Below, piece after piece: positions 18,713 to 27,577 of a stretch of DNA of 64,000 nt (positions within the stretch are counted from its first letter, which is position 1; each line of letters begins with the position of its first letter). The position numbers and the translations under genes are program-made. The notes under the pieces are model-generated. The model searched no databases. It was given only the letters and a program-made list of their open reading frames with translations, and was not told the origin of the DNA. The stretch comes from Lacihabitans sp. LS3-19 (GTDB lineage Bacteria; Bacteroidota; Bacteroidia; Cytophagales; Spirosomataceae), in contig NZ_RJUA01000005.1 of the NCBI RefSeq assembly GCF_024343575.1, positions 124,001 through 188,000 of the forward strand. The letters run 5' to 3'.

Positions 18713-19244
18713 TATATTTTAGGTTTTAACCCTACTTTTAAATAATTAAAGGCGTTCATATATATTACTAGTTGTTTCTGAAATATATTAAAAAATGTAA
18801 TTAACAATTTTAAATCTGCGGAAACTACTGGCTAATACCAATTTAGGAACTTAAATATCAATCCATTTTTGAAAATTTGAGGTCTAGTAGACATTCTACA
18901 TATGGAATCTTCAAAGTGTTCTAAAACTAAATTTGAAAGTACAATATCACAGTTATTATCTTCTGTCACTATCTTGCTATCACTAGAAAAAAAACCACTA
19001 GAGGCGGATTGAAATCAATTCCAATAAAATCTACTTTTATTGGGTCAAATAAAACTCTATGTAGCATCTTGCCGCAACTATAATTGGCCAATTTAATTTT
19101 ACTTTTTGAATTCTCTTTAGAATTCCTCATTGCAAATTCTATCAACCTTTTTAAGCTATACCATAAAGAAAGAAAAATTGATATAGTAAATATTAAATTC
19201 TCTTTAGCATCTTCAAGAATTTTTTCAGTTCTTTTAATCTTCAT
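18712..19244 (-). pseudogene. Degraded class I SAM methyltransferase with a frameshift and an internal stop
   Basis: From an ATG at 19244 the frame reads a helical N-terminus, then KLANYSCGKML...VDFIGIDFNP, which resembles motif I and the acidic loop of class I methyltransferases, and ends early at 18969. A tract of eight T (A on the + strand, 18987-18994) lies at the break. Adding one T joins it to a second frame reading SSDSKIVTEDNNCDIVLSNL and VLEHFED, the expected post-motif-I part (compare D-V-x-S-x-x-V-L-E-H). That frame hits one TAG at 18834-18832, then stays open to a TAA at 18714-18712 that overlaps the wzx start as TAATG. The 5' end overlaps the YfhO-like gene by 11 nt. The usual RVLKPGG region is not recognisable, so an internal deletion is also possible. 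Confidence 0.72.
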
Positions 19245-21702
19245 TTTTTATTGTACGGAAATGCATAAATAAAGCAACAAAAACCAACCCTACCCAAGCA
19301 ATTGAAGAATTCCTATCATATTTTTGGCCAACTTTAACAGAAACCGGATCAAAAACAAATTCAATTTTATGTTTTCCCGCTGGTATAGCCATGGCTCTAA
19401 GGATATAATCGCCTCTAAAATGCGGTGCAGGTTTTCCATCTATGGTAGAAATCCAATCCTCATTTCCTTTATAAAAAACCTCAGAAAACACTACGACCTG
19501 TGCATTAGGACTTTCAAAATTATATTCCAGATGTTTAGGACTGTAGGATGTCAATGTAACAGTGCCAGTTAAATCTTTAGAGGGATTTATTGTGCCTAAA
19601 TCTTTAATAAACTGCTTTTCAACGACAAGGGTTTTAGCTGGATTTAGGCTATCTAATGCTTGCATTTCAGCATTTGCTCCTGTTACTTCTTTTATTTCTG
19701 AAACAAACCATGCATTGCCCAATGCCCCAGCGTTTTGCTGAGCTATTGGATTGCCATCTTGACCTTTCGCAATAAAATACTTAGTATTGAGCATATTTAA
19801 TACAGCCATATTGTTTTTTGCAATCTGATTCTCTATCAAATCATTAAATCGACTTAATTTTGCTGCACTATACCCACCTACTGACTTATGATAAACTGAC
19901 GTAAAAGCATTTGTAAATGGACTAGATGTTACATCTATTACTCTAAATGAAAGACTTTTATCATTCAATATCTGCAAATCAGCGGACGTCTGTTGAAACT
20001 GACTCTCAAAACTAGAAGGTTTCGGTTGAAAATCGTCTTTGTTTAAATATCTTTTATCAACTGACCAAAGATCAATCAAAACTAAAATTGCTAGTAAACC
20101 ACCTACCAAATTAGAGTTTTTAATAGTGTTTTTAACATAAAGAACTAATAACCCTGCTGTTAATAGAATAAAAACCAAACTCCTTAATGCGTCTGATTTA
20201 AACAAAGATTCTCTATCTTCTAATAAAGCAGTATATAACTGATTTACAGCATTCTGATTACTACCAAAGCTCTGCTTTAAAACTTCTTTGAACTGAATGT
20301 CTTTTCCTGTTGAAAAATCAATAAATCCTGGTAACAAAAAGAAAAATAAACTTAATCCACCTGCAATTCCCAAACTTATATATAGTGGCTTTTTGAATTT
20401 TTCCCAGCTTGGTTTATTTACTAACAATTCATGCAGTCCCAACGCTCCAATAGCCACAATACAAAGCTGAAATAATGACAAAATCATACTAACTGCTCTG
20501 AATTTATTGAAATAAGGCAAATAATCAAATAAAATATTGTTGAACAAACTTAGATTACTGCCCCAAGATATAAATAAGCAGATTATTCCACTGATTAAAA
20601 ATGGAAGTTTATAACGTTCATTTGCAAAAAATAAACCTAAGATAAAGAGAAATAAAATAATCGCACCTGAATAAGTTGGACCACTTACAAATTGTTGGTC
20701 ACCCCAGTAAGTTGGCAGACTTTTCGCAAATTGTAAAGCTTGTCCATAGTCAACACCTAAAGCTGTTAAAGTTTTAAAAGATTGAGAATCTTTATCTAAT
20801 TCCCCTGATCCTCCCCCTGAAAAATTAGGTATTAAAAAAGAAAAGGATTCAAGTTTACCATAACTCCATTCAAATGCATAATCTTTTTCTAGGCCTTGAT
20901 TTGGTCCTTTTGATTTCAAATCAGAACCTCCCCTCATTGTGTATTTTGCATAATCTGTTGAGGTCCAGAGTCTTGATGTATTCGTTCCTACAACCAGTAA
21001 TCCTAAAACCAAACTTAATCCAGAAGCAATTAAAAAATTATTAAGATGTTTTGATTTGATTGCTCTCACCAATTCAAAAACTGCCAATACTCCAATGATA
21101 AAAGCAGAATAATAAGTAATTTGAAAATGGTTGGCGTTTAATTCTAAGCCTAATCCTAAACTAAAAACAGCTGCTCCTAACCAAGGCTTACCTCTAAAAC
21201 CCCAAACTAAACCTGCTACCATAATTGGTAAAAAAGCCAAAGCATAGACTTTTGCCAAATGTCCAGCTTCTATTATTAGGATATTATATGAGAAAAATGC
21301 ATAACCAAGAGATCCGATTATAGCTGGAATTGTTTTTACACCTAAAGCAATAAGCAACAAATAAGCTCCTAGGAGATATAAAAAAATAAAAGTACCTTGT
21401 TGTGAAAATAAATTATAAATAAAAGGTTGAACTTTTACGAAAACTCCTTCTGAATAATCACCTCCAACAAAATAAGTGGGCATTCCACCAAACATACTAT
21501 TTGTCCAACCTGTGTATTCACCATGATTTTCCTGCCCAAATTTCCTAATCTCTGATTGCACAGCATGCATTTGATATGTATCACTTTGTTGTAGGGTTTT
21601 CCCACTTAATATAGGATTCATAAAACCTACAGATAACAATATAAATATTGTTATTGCTAATAAGTGTGACAAATGACTTCTTTTAAAAAGAATATTTTTC
21701 AT
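19234..21702 (-). CDS. YfhO-family multi-pass membrane protein
   Basis: This 822-residue protein starts with a membrane helix, then a periplasmic QQSDTYQMHAVQSEIRKFG and WTNSMFGGMPTYF region typical of Bacteroidota YfhO proteins, followed by roughly a dozen hydrophobic helices to ~residue 560 and a soluble C-terminal domain with a final helix. YfhO of Gram-positives is linked to lipid-mediated glycosylation of teichoic acids, and the GT-C-like layout suggests a polyprenyl-phosphate-sugar-dependent transferase. This is family inference, not shown here. It begins 20 nt after the methyltransferase gene and its end overlaps the methyltransferase relic by 11 nt. Confidence 0.85.
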   Translation of the reverse strand: MKNILFKRSHLSHLLAITIFILLSVGFMNPILSGKTLQQSDTYQMHAVQSEIRKFGQENHGEYTGWTNSMFGGMPTYFVGGDYSEGVFVKVQPFIYNLFSQQGTFIFLYLLGAYLLLIALGVKTIPAIIGSLGYAFFSYNILIIEAGHLAKVYALAFLPIMVAGLVWGFRGKPWLGAAVFSLGLGLELNANHFQITYYSAFIIGVLAVFELVRAIKSKHLNNFLIASGLSLVLGLLVVGTNTSRLWTSTDYAKYTMRGGSDLKSKGPNQGLEKDYAFEWSYGKLESFSFLIPNFSGGGSGELDKDSQSFKTLTALGVDYGQALQFAKSLPTYWGDQQFVSGPTYSGAIILFLFILGLFFANERYKLPFLISGIICLFISWGSNLSLFNNILFDYLPYFNKFRAVSMILSLFQLCIVAIGALGLHELLVNKPSWEKFKKPLYISLGIAGGLSLFFFLLPGFIDFSTGKDIQFKEVLKQSFGSNQNAVNQLYTALLEDRESLFKSDALRSLVFILLTAGLLVLYVKNTIKNSNLVGGLLAILVLIDLWSVDKRYLNKDDFQPKPSSFESQFQQTSADLQILNDKSLSFRVIDVTSSPFTNAFTSVYHKSVGGYSAAKLSRFNDLIENQIAKNNMAVLNMLNTKYFIAKGQDGNPIAQQNAGALGNAWFVSEIKEVTGANAEMQALDSLNPAKTLVVEKQFIKDLGTINPSKDLTGTVTLTSYSPKHLEYNFESPNAQVVVFSEVFYKGNEDWISTIDGKPAPHFRGDYILRAMAIPAGKHKIEFVFDPVSVKVGQKYDRNSSIAWVGLVFVALFMHFRTIKNED

Positions 21703-21722
21703 GTTAAATTATTGAAAGTGCT

Positions 21723-22622
21723 TTATCTAATTTTTTCAGCTATTATAACTATTTCCATCCTGACTATACTTTTTCCTTTAAATTTTACTTTTTTCAATTT
21801 CCTTATTATTAACGAATTTTCCAATGCAGCGTAAAATTTACTTGGAAGTCTAAAGTTCGGGAAAAATTGTCTAACTTTATTAAAGGCAATAAATGGAAGA
21901 GGAGAAATAAAATTTGAAAAACCATATATTTCCAAAGTTTTGATTACATCTTTAAACGTAGTTTCATCTAAATGCAAACATTGAGCCTTGATTTTTCCAG
22001 TATGGGAATTATCAATCAAAATCGTCCAGTCAGTAGGGCCAAATAATTTATTAGGAATTAACAAAACCAACTTGCCTCCCTTAACTAAACTTTTTGAAAT
22101 CGAATTTAAAAATAAATCCTTATCGTCTAATGCTATATGTTCATAGACATTATCCAAAATGGCTACCTCAAAAGTTTGGGGTAGTTCAAAATCTATAACA
22201 TTTCTTTGGAAACACTTGACTTGATCTGAATATTTGTCTTTCGGTAAAGTTGGAGCTTTTACATCTAATCCATATAAAGATTTGTAGTCTAATTTTGATT
22301 TAGCTATTGCATATAAAAATGCACCACTTCCACTTCCAATATCTATAATTGACTTACCATCAACTTCTTTTTTAAAAATTTTTAAAATTTCAGATTTTGC
22401 TTTAACTAATTCACCAAAATAATCTTTAGAGTAAGGTTCAACTAGTTCGGCAGATTTGGAATAAACATAATCATATAATTCCTTTCTTTTGTAAAAATCT
22501 TTTTCTTTTAAAATCAATTCATTGAAGTTGCTTTCAACTTTAAACATTTCAGCAAGAATCTCTTGTGGTAGGCCTGTTTTATTAGAAAAGAAACTTAAAT
22601 TATTTAATTTTTTTGTAAGCAT
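21723..22622 (-). CDS. Class I SAM-dependent methyltransferase
   Basis: This 299-residue protein has the AdoMet-binding motif I SIIDIGSGSGAFLY at ~91-104, the acidic loop LYGLDVKAPTL, the post-motif AILDNVYEHI and a motif-III-like LVKGGKLVLLIPN. An ~85-residue helical N-terminal part precedes the domain. Enzymes of this shape methylate sugars, lipids or small molecules; its place at the head of the yfhO - relic - wzx - wec transcript suggests glycan modification, but the substrate is not evident. The 185 bp upstream contain AT-rich sequence without a convincing full promoter. Confidence 0.85.
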   Translation of the reverse strand: MLTKKLNNLSFFSNKTGLPQEILAEMFKVESNFNELILKEKDFYKRKELYDYVYSKSAELVEPYSKDYFGELVKAKSEILKIFKKEVDGKSIIDIGSGSGAFLYAIAKSKLDYKSLYGLDVKAPTLPKDKYSDQVKCFQRNVIDFELPQTFEVAILDNVYEHIALDDKDLFLNSISKSLVKGGKLVLLIPNKLFGPTDWTILIDNSHTGKIKAQCLHLDETTFKDVIKTLEIYGFSNFISPLPFIAFNKVRQFFPNFRLPSKFYAALENSLIIRKLKKVKFKGKSIVRMEIVIIAEKIR

Positions 22623-22807
22623 TATTAAGCACTTATTTTTTTATTAATGATTTATAGATTATCAAAAATACTTCCAAAATTAAAAAGATCTATCCAGACA
22701 ATAACGAAAAATAAAAAATAAAAAGATATGACCTAAAATCAATTAAATCTAATTATTGAATTTCCACGAAAATCTAGTCTATTCCAGAGCTATGAAACGA
22801 TCAAATT

Positions 22808-24283
22808 CTAATGATAGTAAACCTTCAATCTTGGCCTTAAATTAGGATCTAATGATTCACTTGTAGAAAAAGGAGTAATTTTATATGGAGTTTCAACTTG
22901 ATGTTTAATCATAAATCCATAATTATTGGTTTCCAAAATATCCTTTAAAAGATTGGTTACATTAATTGAATAGTTTTGCTTAGGATTTGAAGCTTTTGGT
23001 ATCACTACTTTATTTGTTGAAGTTACATTAGGCATATTATTCCAAGTAATGGTATTTTCAGACCAATTGGACAAAACTCTTTCTACTTCTAAAACATTAT
23101 CTCCTTCATGACCTGTAAACATTGGGGCAATATCGATAAGTGATTGACCAAAAAATAAAGTTAATACTGCAGAATCAATAATCACGTTCTGTGGCAAGTA
23201 TGATAAATCAAATTTTAAATAATTTCTTTTTATATTTAAAATTCCATTTTGAGTCCAAGCGTATGGGTCCATATGATCATTTTGTCCATAATTATTATCA
23301 GGAACTATAGATGCAACATCAGAATCTTCCATATTTGCATCATTTCCAATTATTTCAAAAGGAGCAATAGTATTATGAAAAACGATTCCTTTCAAAATAT
23401 ACTCCAAAGGTTCACAACAATTAGGGTCAATCACACCAGTTTCAAAAATGAATGGACAACATCCCTGACTAGGGCAAATAAAGTTTGGGCTTTCAAAACT
23501 ATAAGTTCCAGCAGTTGTCACATTTAATGTATTTGAGTTTTGATTAGGAATAACAATTCCGTCTTTTTTCCAAATAATATTGTTGATACTTGAATCTTCA
23601 ATTATTATTTGTCTGCCAACAAAATTAGAATTGGAAACAAAAATAGGATTGGAAAAACAAGTCCTTGAATAATCATCTTCAGACTTTAAAAAATTCATTG
23701 GTGTGGAGTCTGAATCCTTTTGATCTACACTGTAAACTTCTGCTTCTAAATACCACGGCCCTCCATTTAATATTTTATAATTTAAAACCAAAGTTGCAGA
23801 ATCTCCTGGAAGAACAATAGGAATTGTCCATAAATTGGAATTTACGTCAAAAGTGCCACTTGAAGGTAAAGACATCTGAAAAATCGAGAATGGTTGTGAG
23901 AATATTGCATTTACACCAACTTTTACGTTTGTGGCATTATTTTGTAAATTTTCATTTTTTAGGATTAATTTAACCTGACCAATTGCTTCACTGGTAGTTT
24001 TAAAATCAATATTAAAGGCTTTTAAATTTAAATCAACAGTATCAGAGGAGCCCTGGACAAAATAATTTGAAATATTATTAAAATAAGTAACACTATTTGC
24101 CTTACCAAATCTATCGTTTGATAATGTGGCTCCAATAGCCTGAACGTCCAATTTAGAAAGGGAAACTTCATTTGCCATGCTTTTAAAAGAATAAGAACCT
24201 TTTAATCTCTCTGACGGAAGCATTTTACAAAAAGAATTAAAGCTGGAAAGTACAATAATTGAAATTAAAGTGAATTTAAACAT
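22808..24283 (-). CDS. Secreted protein with C-terminal DNRLRE-type domain
   Basis: Starting at the ATG at 24283 the product is 491 residues with a clear signal peptide (FKFTLISIIVLSSFNSFC). An upstream ATG at 24352 would add 23 residues ahead of the signal sequence and is unlikely. The C-terminal ~165 residues show the DNRLRE pattern: NYLKFDLSYLPQNVIIDSAV, LEVERVLSNWSENTITWNN, then INVTNLLKDIL and a final LRPRLKVYY. DNRLRE domains are beta-sandwich modules in secreted proteins, often beside carbohydrate-active or filament-forming parts. The N-terminal ~300 residues are beta-rich and not recognised. It ends with the domain, without the GC-ending tail seen in two other secreted proteins here. 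Confidence 0.75.
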   Translation of the reverse strand: MFKFTLISIIVLSSFNSFCKMLPSERLKGSYSFKSMANEVSLSKLDVQAIGATLSNDRFGKANSVTYFNNISNYFVQGSSDTVDLNLKAFNIDFKTTSEAIGQVKLILKNENLQNNATNVKVGVNAIFSQPFSIFQMSLPSSGTFDVNSNLWTIPIVLPGDSATLVLNYKILNGGPWYLEAEVYSVDQKDSDSTPMNFLKSEDDYSRTCFSNPIFVSNSNFVGRQIIIEDSSINNIIWKKDGIVIPNQNSNTLNVTTAGTYSFESPNFICPSQGCCPFIFETGVIDPNCCEPLEYILKGIVFHNTIAPFEIIGNDANMEDSDVASIVPDNNYGQNDHMDPYAWTQNGILNIKRNYLKFDLSYLPQNVIIDSAVLTLFFGQSLIDIAPMFTGHEGDNVLEVERVLSNWSENTITWNNMPNVTSTNKVVIPKASNPKQNYSINVTNLLKDILETNNYGFMIKHQVETPYKITPFSTSESLDPNLRPRLKVYYH

Positions 24284-24589
24284 CTTATTAATAATTATAT
24301 TATGGGAATATTTAGAATTTTGCAATAAACATGCCAACATGAAATTTGGCATTTATTTTAAAACTTAGAAATACCCCAGAAAATTTCTTAAAGAAAAACC
24401 TAGAAAACTCTAGTTTTTTAATCCAAATCCAAAAAAATACACAAATTAGAAACTATAATAAAAGCTACCTATAATGAACGCCCTTAGCTATATTCTTTTA
24501 ATAAGGATTTTACGATTTAGATATTATACATGAATTTATTTTTTTCAATCGGTTTTTTCAATAATTTCGTAAAAATCCTTGAATATAAA
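24284..24589. other. Divergent intergenic region (306 bp)
   Basis: This region separates the - strand DNRLRE gene from the + strand zinc-ribbon gene. It contains the 22-bp inverted repeat at 24331-24352. A second, long-spaced inverted repeat has arms AAGGATTTTACG (24503-24514) and CGTAAAAATCCTT (24568-24580, one extra base), directly upstream of the ATG at 24590. No credible coding frame or RNA gene was found in the rest. Confidence 0.5.
24331..24352. promoter_or_regulatory. 22-bp inverted repeat upstream of the DNRLRE gene
   Basis: ATGCCAA (24331-24337) and TTGGCAT (24346-24352) form perfect 7-bp arms around an 8-nt centre. The repeat lies 47 nt upstream of the preferred start at 24283. It sits next to a TTG that would serve as a -33 element, but the matching -7 box is poor. 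No T-tract follows on either strand, so an operator is more likely than a terminator. This is inference. Confidence 0.35.
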
Positions 24590-24946
24590 ATGAAAAACTG
24601 CCCCGAATGCGGAAATATTATTTTAGGTAGAATTGATAAAAAATTCTGCTCAGATATGTGTAGAAACAATTACAACAACAAACTAAAAGCTGTGGACGTA
24701 AACTATGTTAGAAATATAAACAATATTCTAAAAAAGAATAGAAGAATATTAGAAGAAATTTGCCCAGATGAAAAAAATAAAACTACAAAAGCAACCTTAC
24801 AGAAAAAAGGCTTTGATTTTGGCTTTTACACCAATATTAGGAAAACACAAGCTGGCTCGGTTTACTATTTCGTTTATGATTTTGGCTATCTTGGACTAGA
24901 CAATGACTTTTTTTTAGTAGTTAAAGACAATAGAAGCAAAGAATAA
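24590..24946 (+). CDS. Small zinc-ribbon protein (DUF2116-like)
   Basis: From the ATG at 24590 the product is 118 residues and begins with a treble-clef/zinc-ribbon pattern: CPECG at 4-8, then GRIDKKFCSDMCRNNYNN, giving CxxC...CxxxC ligands. Similar small proteins are common in Bacteroidota and are usually annotated as DUF2116 Zn-ribbon proteins; the function is unknown, and the basic residues after the ribbon would allow nucleic-acid contact. An upstream ATG at 24530 would add 20 hydrophobic residues, but the ribbon normally starts the protein, so 24590 was chosen. The C-terminal half (~60-115) is a conserved-looking alpha/beta segment. Confidence 0.72.
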   Translation: MKNCPECGNIILGRIDKKFCSDMCRNNYNNKLKAVDVNYVRNINNILKKNRRILEEICPDEKNKTTKATLQKKGFDFGFYTNIRKTQAGSVYYFVYDFGYLGLDNDFFLVVKDNRSKE

Positions 24947-24978
24947 TCGTAGTACCATTGCAATTCAAAATTTAATAT

Positions 24979-25587
24979 ATGCTAAGATTATTTGTTTTTC
25001 TTTCTATTCTTGTTTTAGTTAGTTCATGCCACAAAAAAATGGGTGGGTTTATGCCCTCCTCAAGAGAAAACTTCACCGCTCAAACTCAAAAAAACAGTAT
25101 TCCACCAATTTTTGAAAATTACTTAAATTTGGATGAACTGCCTGAATTTTCTGCCTCCGAAAATGAATTACCCGCCTTTCAAACGACATCAGTTCCTCAA
25201 ATCAACTATGAACATGAAGGTTTATCCAAATTTGAAAAACCAGAATCGGAACCGAAAAGGAGTTTTATAACTGAACAAAAAATCTTAGAAAGTTCAGAAA
25301 GTGTTTCAATAAGCAAACAAAATACCCAAAAGCAAACCAGACTAAAGCGTGATCCAATATTTAATGATAGCCTTAAAATTGGTTTAGTTTTTCTTCTAAT
25401 CGCTGCTGGTCTTGCTTTTTTGCCCGCTTTACTTCAGCTTGCAGTACTTTTTGCTTTAGTTGCAATGATTTTCCTATTTATAGGCCTAAAAAAACTATTT
25501 AATAGAAGAATGAAAGAGAAGAAGAAGAAACAGAGAAGAGAAAATATGCAAATGAAAAAAGATAAAATAAAAAATATTTTAAATTAG
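24979..25587 (+). CDS. Putative lipoprotein with hydrophobic hairpin and lysine-rich tail
   Basis: This 202-residue protein has a lipoprotein signal ending LVLVSSC-HK (Cys17). The middle (~25-120) is polar and probably disordered. Residues ~131-166 are a long hydrophobic stretch, one long or two short membrane helices. The tail from ~170 is very basic (RRMKEKKKKQRREN...). The residues after the cysteine are basic, not acidic, so the Bacteroidota surface-export signal is absent and periplasmic-side anchoring is expected. No family was recognised. It ends 2 nt before the alpha/beta hydrolase gene. Confidence 0.68.
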   Translation: MLRLFVFLSILVLVSSCHKKMGGFMPSSRENFTAQTQKNSIPPIFENYLNLDELPEFSASENELPAFQTTSVPQINYEHEGLSKFEKPESEPKRSFITEQKILESSESVSISKQNTQKQTRLKRDPIFNDSLKIGLVFLLIAAGLAFLPALLQLAVLFALVAMIFLFIGLKKLFNRRMKEKKKKQRRENMQMKKDKIKNILN

Positions 25588-25589
25588 AT

Positions 25590-26306
25590 ATGAATTTAGT
25601 TTTTCTTCATGGGTTTGGTGAAAACTCAAGCATTTGGGAGGATTTCGTTAAAAGATTAAATCCAAAACATAATATAGTCTGTCCCGACTTTTCCGAGAAA
25701 AAAGACTGTTTTTCTATTCCTGAATATGCTGAGTGGTTAAAAGGTATTTTGGATAAAATGGAAATAAAAGAAGCCGTAATTATTGGCCACTCGATGGGTG
25801 GATATATTGCCCTAGAATTTTGCCATAAATACCACGGATTTGTGAAAGGATTAGGCCTTTTTCATTCCTCAGCCTCTGCTGACAGCGAAGAAAAAAAGGA
25901 AAACCGAGATAAAACTATACAGTTTTTGATAAAACACGACACTAACCTTTTCATAAAACATTTCTATCCTAACATGTTCAGCGAGGCATTTAAAGATTCA
26001 AATGCGGAATTAATAAATAAGAACATTGAACAGTTTAGTAAAATAACAAATGAAGCCCTTTTAGCGGCAACTCTAGCCATGAAAAGTCGCCAAAGTCATA
26101 TTGAAAATTTTCCAAGTTTTGACTTCCCTATTTTTCAGATTTTGGGCACACAGGACACGTTTGTAAATTATGCAGAGGCTCTCCAACAAACTTTAAAAAT
26201 AAAATCGCCAAATGTCTTGTTGCTAAACGACATTTGCCACGCAGGAATGTTTGAATCTCCACAAATCTGTGCGAATTTCATCAATACATTTCTAGAAAGA
26301 ATCTAA
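25590..26306 (+). CDS. Alpha/beta hydrolase
   Basis: This 238-residue protein has the fold's LHGFGENSSIWEDF oxyanion loop, the nucleophile elbow GHSMGG (Ser ~68), an acid in GTQDTFV and the catalytic histidine in NDICHAGMFE. It resembles the BioH/MenH/esterase group acting on small esters or thioesters. The substrate cannot be assigned. It starts 2 nt after the lipoprotein gene and overlaps the end of rodA by 4 nt on the opposite strand. Confidence 0.9.
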   Translation: MNLVFLHGFGENSSIWEDFVKRLNPKHNIVCPDFSEKKDCFSIPEYAEWLKGILDKMEIKEAVIIGHSMGGYIALEFCHKYHGFVKGLGLFHSSASADSEEKKENRDKTIQFLIKHDTNLFIKHFYPNMFSEAFKDSNAELINKNIEQFSKITNEALLAATLAMKSRQSHIENFPSFDFPIFQILGTQDTFVNYAEALQQTLKIKSPNVLLLNDICHAGMFESPQICANFINTFLERI

Positions 26307-27577
26307 ACTTTGTAGCTTCTGTGAGCGTCTAACTTTAAGAAAATAAAAAGTAAAAGTGTAAACGATAACAATGAAGACCCTCCATAGCTTATAAATGGTA
26401 GCGGAATTCCAATTACTGGCATCAAACCAATCGTCATTCCGATATTTACCAAAACGTGGAAAAATATTATACTGGCTACTCCATAACCGTAAATTCGGGC
26501 AAATTTGGATTTTTGTTTCTCGGCAAGACTTAGTAATCTAGTTAAAAGAATAAAATATAAGCCCAGGATAATAAAGCTTCCCAAAAAGCCCCACTCTTCT
26601 CCTACAGTACAAAAAATAAAGTCTGTAGATTGCTCAGGAACAAAATCAAATTTGGTCTGGGTTCCTTGCAAATATCCTTTGCCCATTACACCTCCCGAAC
26701 CTATCGCTATTTTAGACTGTATTACGTTCCAACCATCGCCTTTGGGGTCTGAGTCTGGGTTAACCAATATCTTTATTCTTCGTTGTTGGTGAGGAGCCAA
26801 AACATTGGAAATAACGAAATCTACAGTCAAAACAAAACCCGAAAACAATATAAATAAACCCAAAACCCGCTGGAGGTTTTGTCGATTTCTTTCGTACCTT
26901 TTCAAGAATAAGTACCAGAACAATACCGCAAATAAAGCAAGTCCCAAGACAACTGTCCAATTTGGAAACACCAAAGCAAGGATCAAAAGAATAATAAAAG
27001 AAATTATTAGGGCTGGATAAACTCCCGGAAGACCTTCTCTATATAATACAACTATTAATATGGCAAATGTCAAAGCAGAGCCTGTTTCTTTCTGTAGAAT
27101 GATAATTATAGGCGGTACAAAAATAAACAAAGCAGCTCTTACAGCATATTTCAATTTTGAAACATTAACACCTAAAGTACTTAAATATTTCGCTAACGCC
27201 ATTACAGTAAAGGTCTTGGCAAACTCAGCTGGCTGGATTGAAAACGTGCCTAATTTTATCCATGACTTAGATCCTTTGATATCACTACCTAGAAATATAG
27301 TGGCAATCAAAACCAAAATCCATAAGCCGTAAAATATATAAGCGAAAGAGTCGTAAACTTTGAAATCTACAAAAAGTATTACAAGAATTAGTGCAAAGGA
27401 AACAAACATGAACAAAATTTGTCTACCTGCATTATGCTCAAGCGAAAAAATGGATTTTGGATTGTCAACATTATAAACTGCTGCATAAATGTTCATTAAG
27501 CCTATACCTAACAAAGCAATGTATATCAACACTGTAGTCCAATCTATCCCTTGTTTTATATCTATATCTTTTGCCAT
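26303..27577 (-). CDS. rodA: Rod-shape determining SEDS glycosyltransferase RodA
   Basis: This 424-residue SEDS-family membrane protein with about ten helices polymerises peptidoglycan glycan strands during cell elongation together with a class B PBP. Family features include GSDIKGSKSWIKLGTFSIQP and AEFAKTF after the early helices, the periplasmic segment around RRIKILVNPDSDPKGDGWN, GSGGVMGKGYLQGTQTKFDFVPEQSTDFIF, and the C-terminal IPLPFISYGGSSLL. Its start overlaps the stop of mrdA by one base, so the two are co-translated and probably form a complex. Confidence 0.95.
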   Translation of the reverse strand: MAKDIDIKQGIDWTTVLIYIALLGIGLMNIYAAVYNVDNPKSIFSLEHNAGRQILFMFVSFALILVILFVDFKVYDSFAYIFYGLWILVLIATIFLGSDIKGSKSWIKLGTFSIQPAEFAKTFTVMALAKYLSTLGVNVSKLKYAVRAALFIFVPPIIIILQKETGSALTFAILIVVLYREGLPGVYPALIISFIILLILALVFPNWTVVLGLALFAVLFWYLFLKRYERNRQNLQRVLGLFILFSGFVLTVDFVISNVLAPHQQRRIKILVNPDSDPKGDGWNVIQSKIAIGSGGVMGKGYLQGTQTKFDFVPEQSTDFIFCTVGEEWGFLGSFIILGLYFILLTRLLSLAEKQKSKFARIYGYGVASIIFFHVLVNIGMTIGLMPVIGIPLPFISYGGSSLLSFTLLLFIFLKLDAHRSYKV

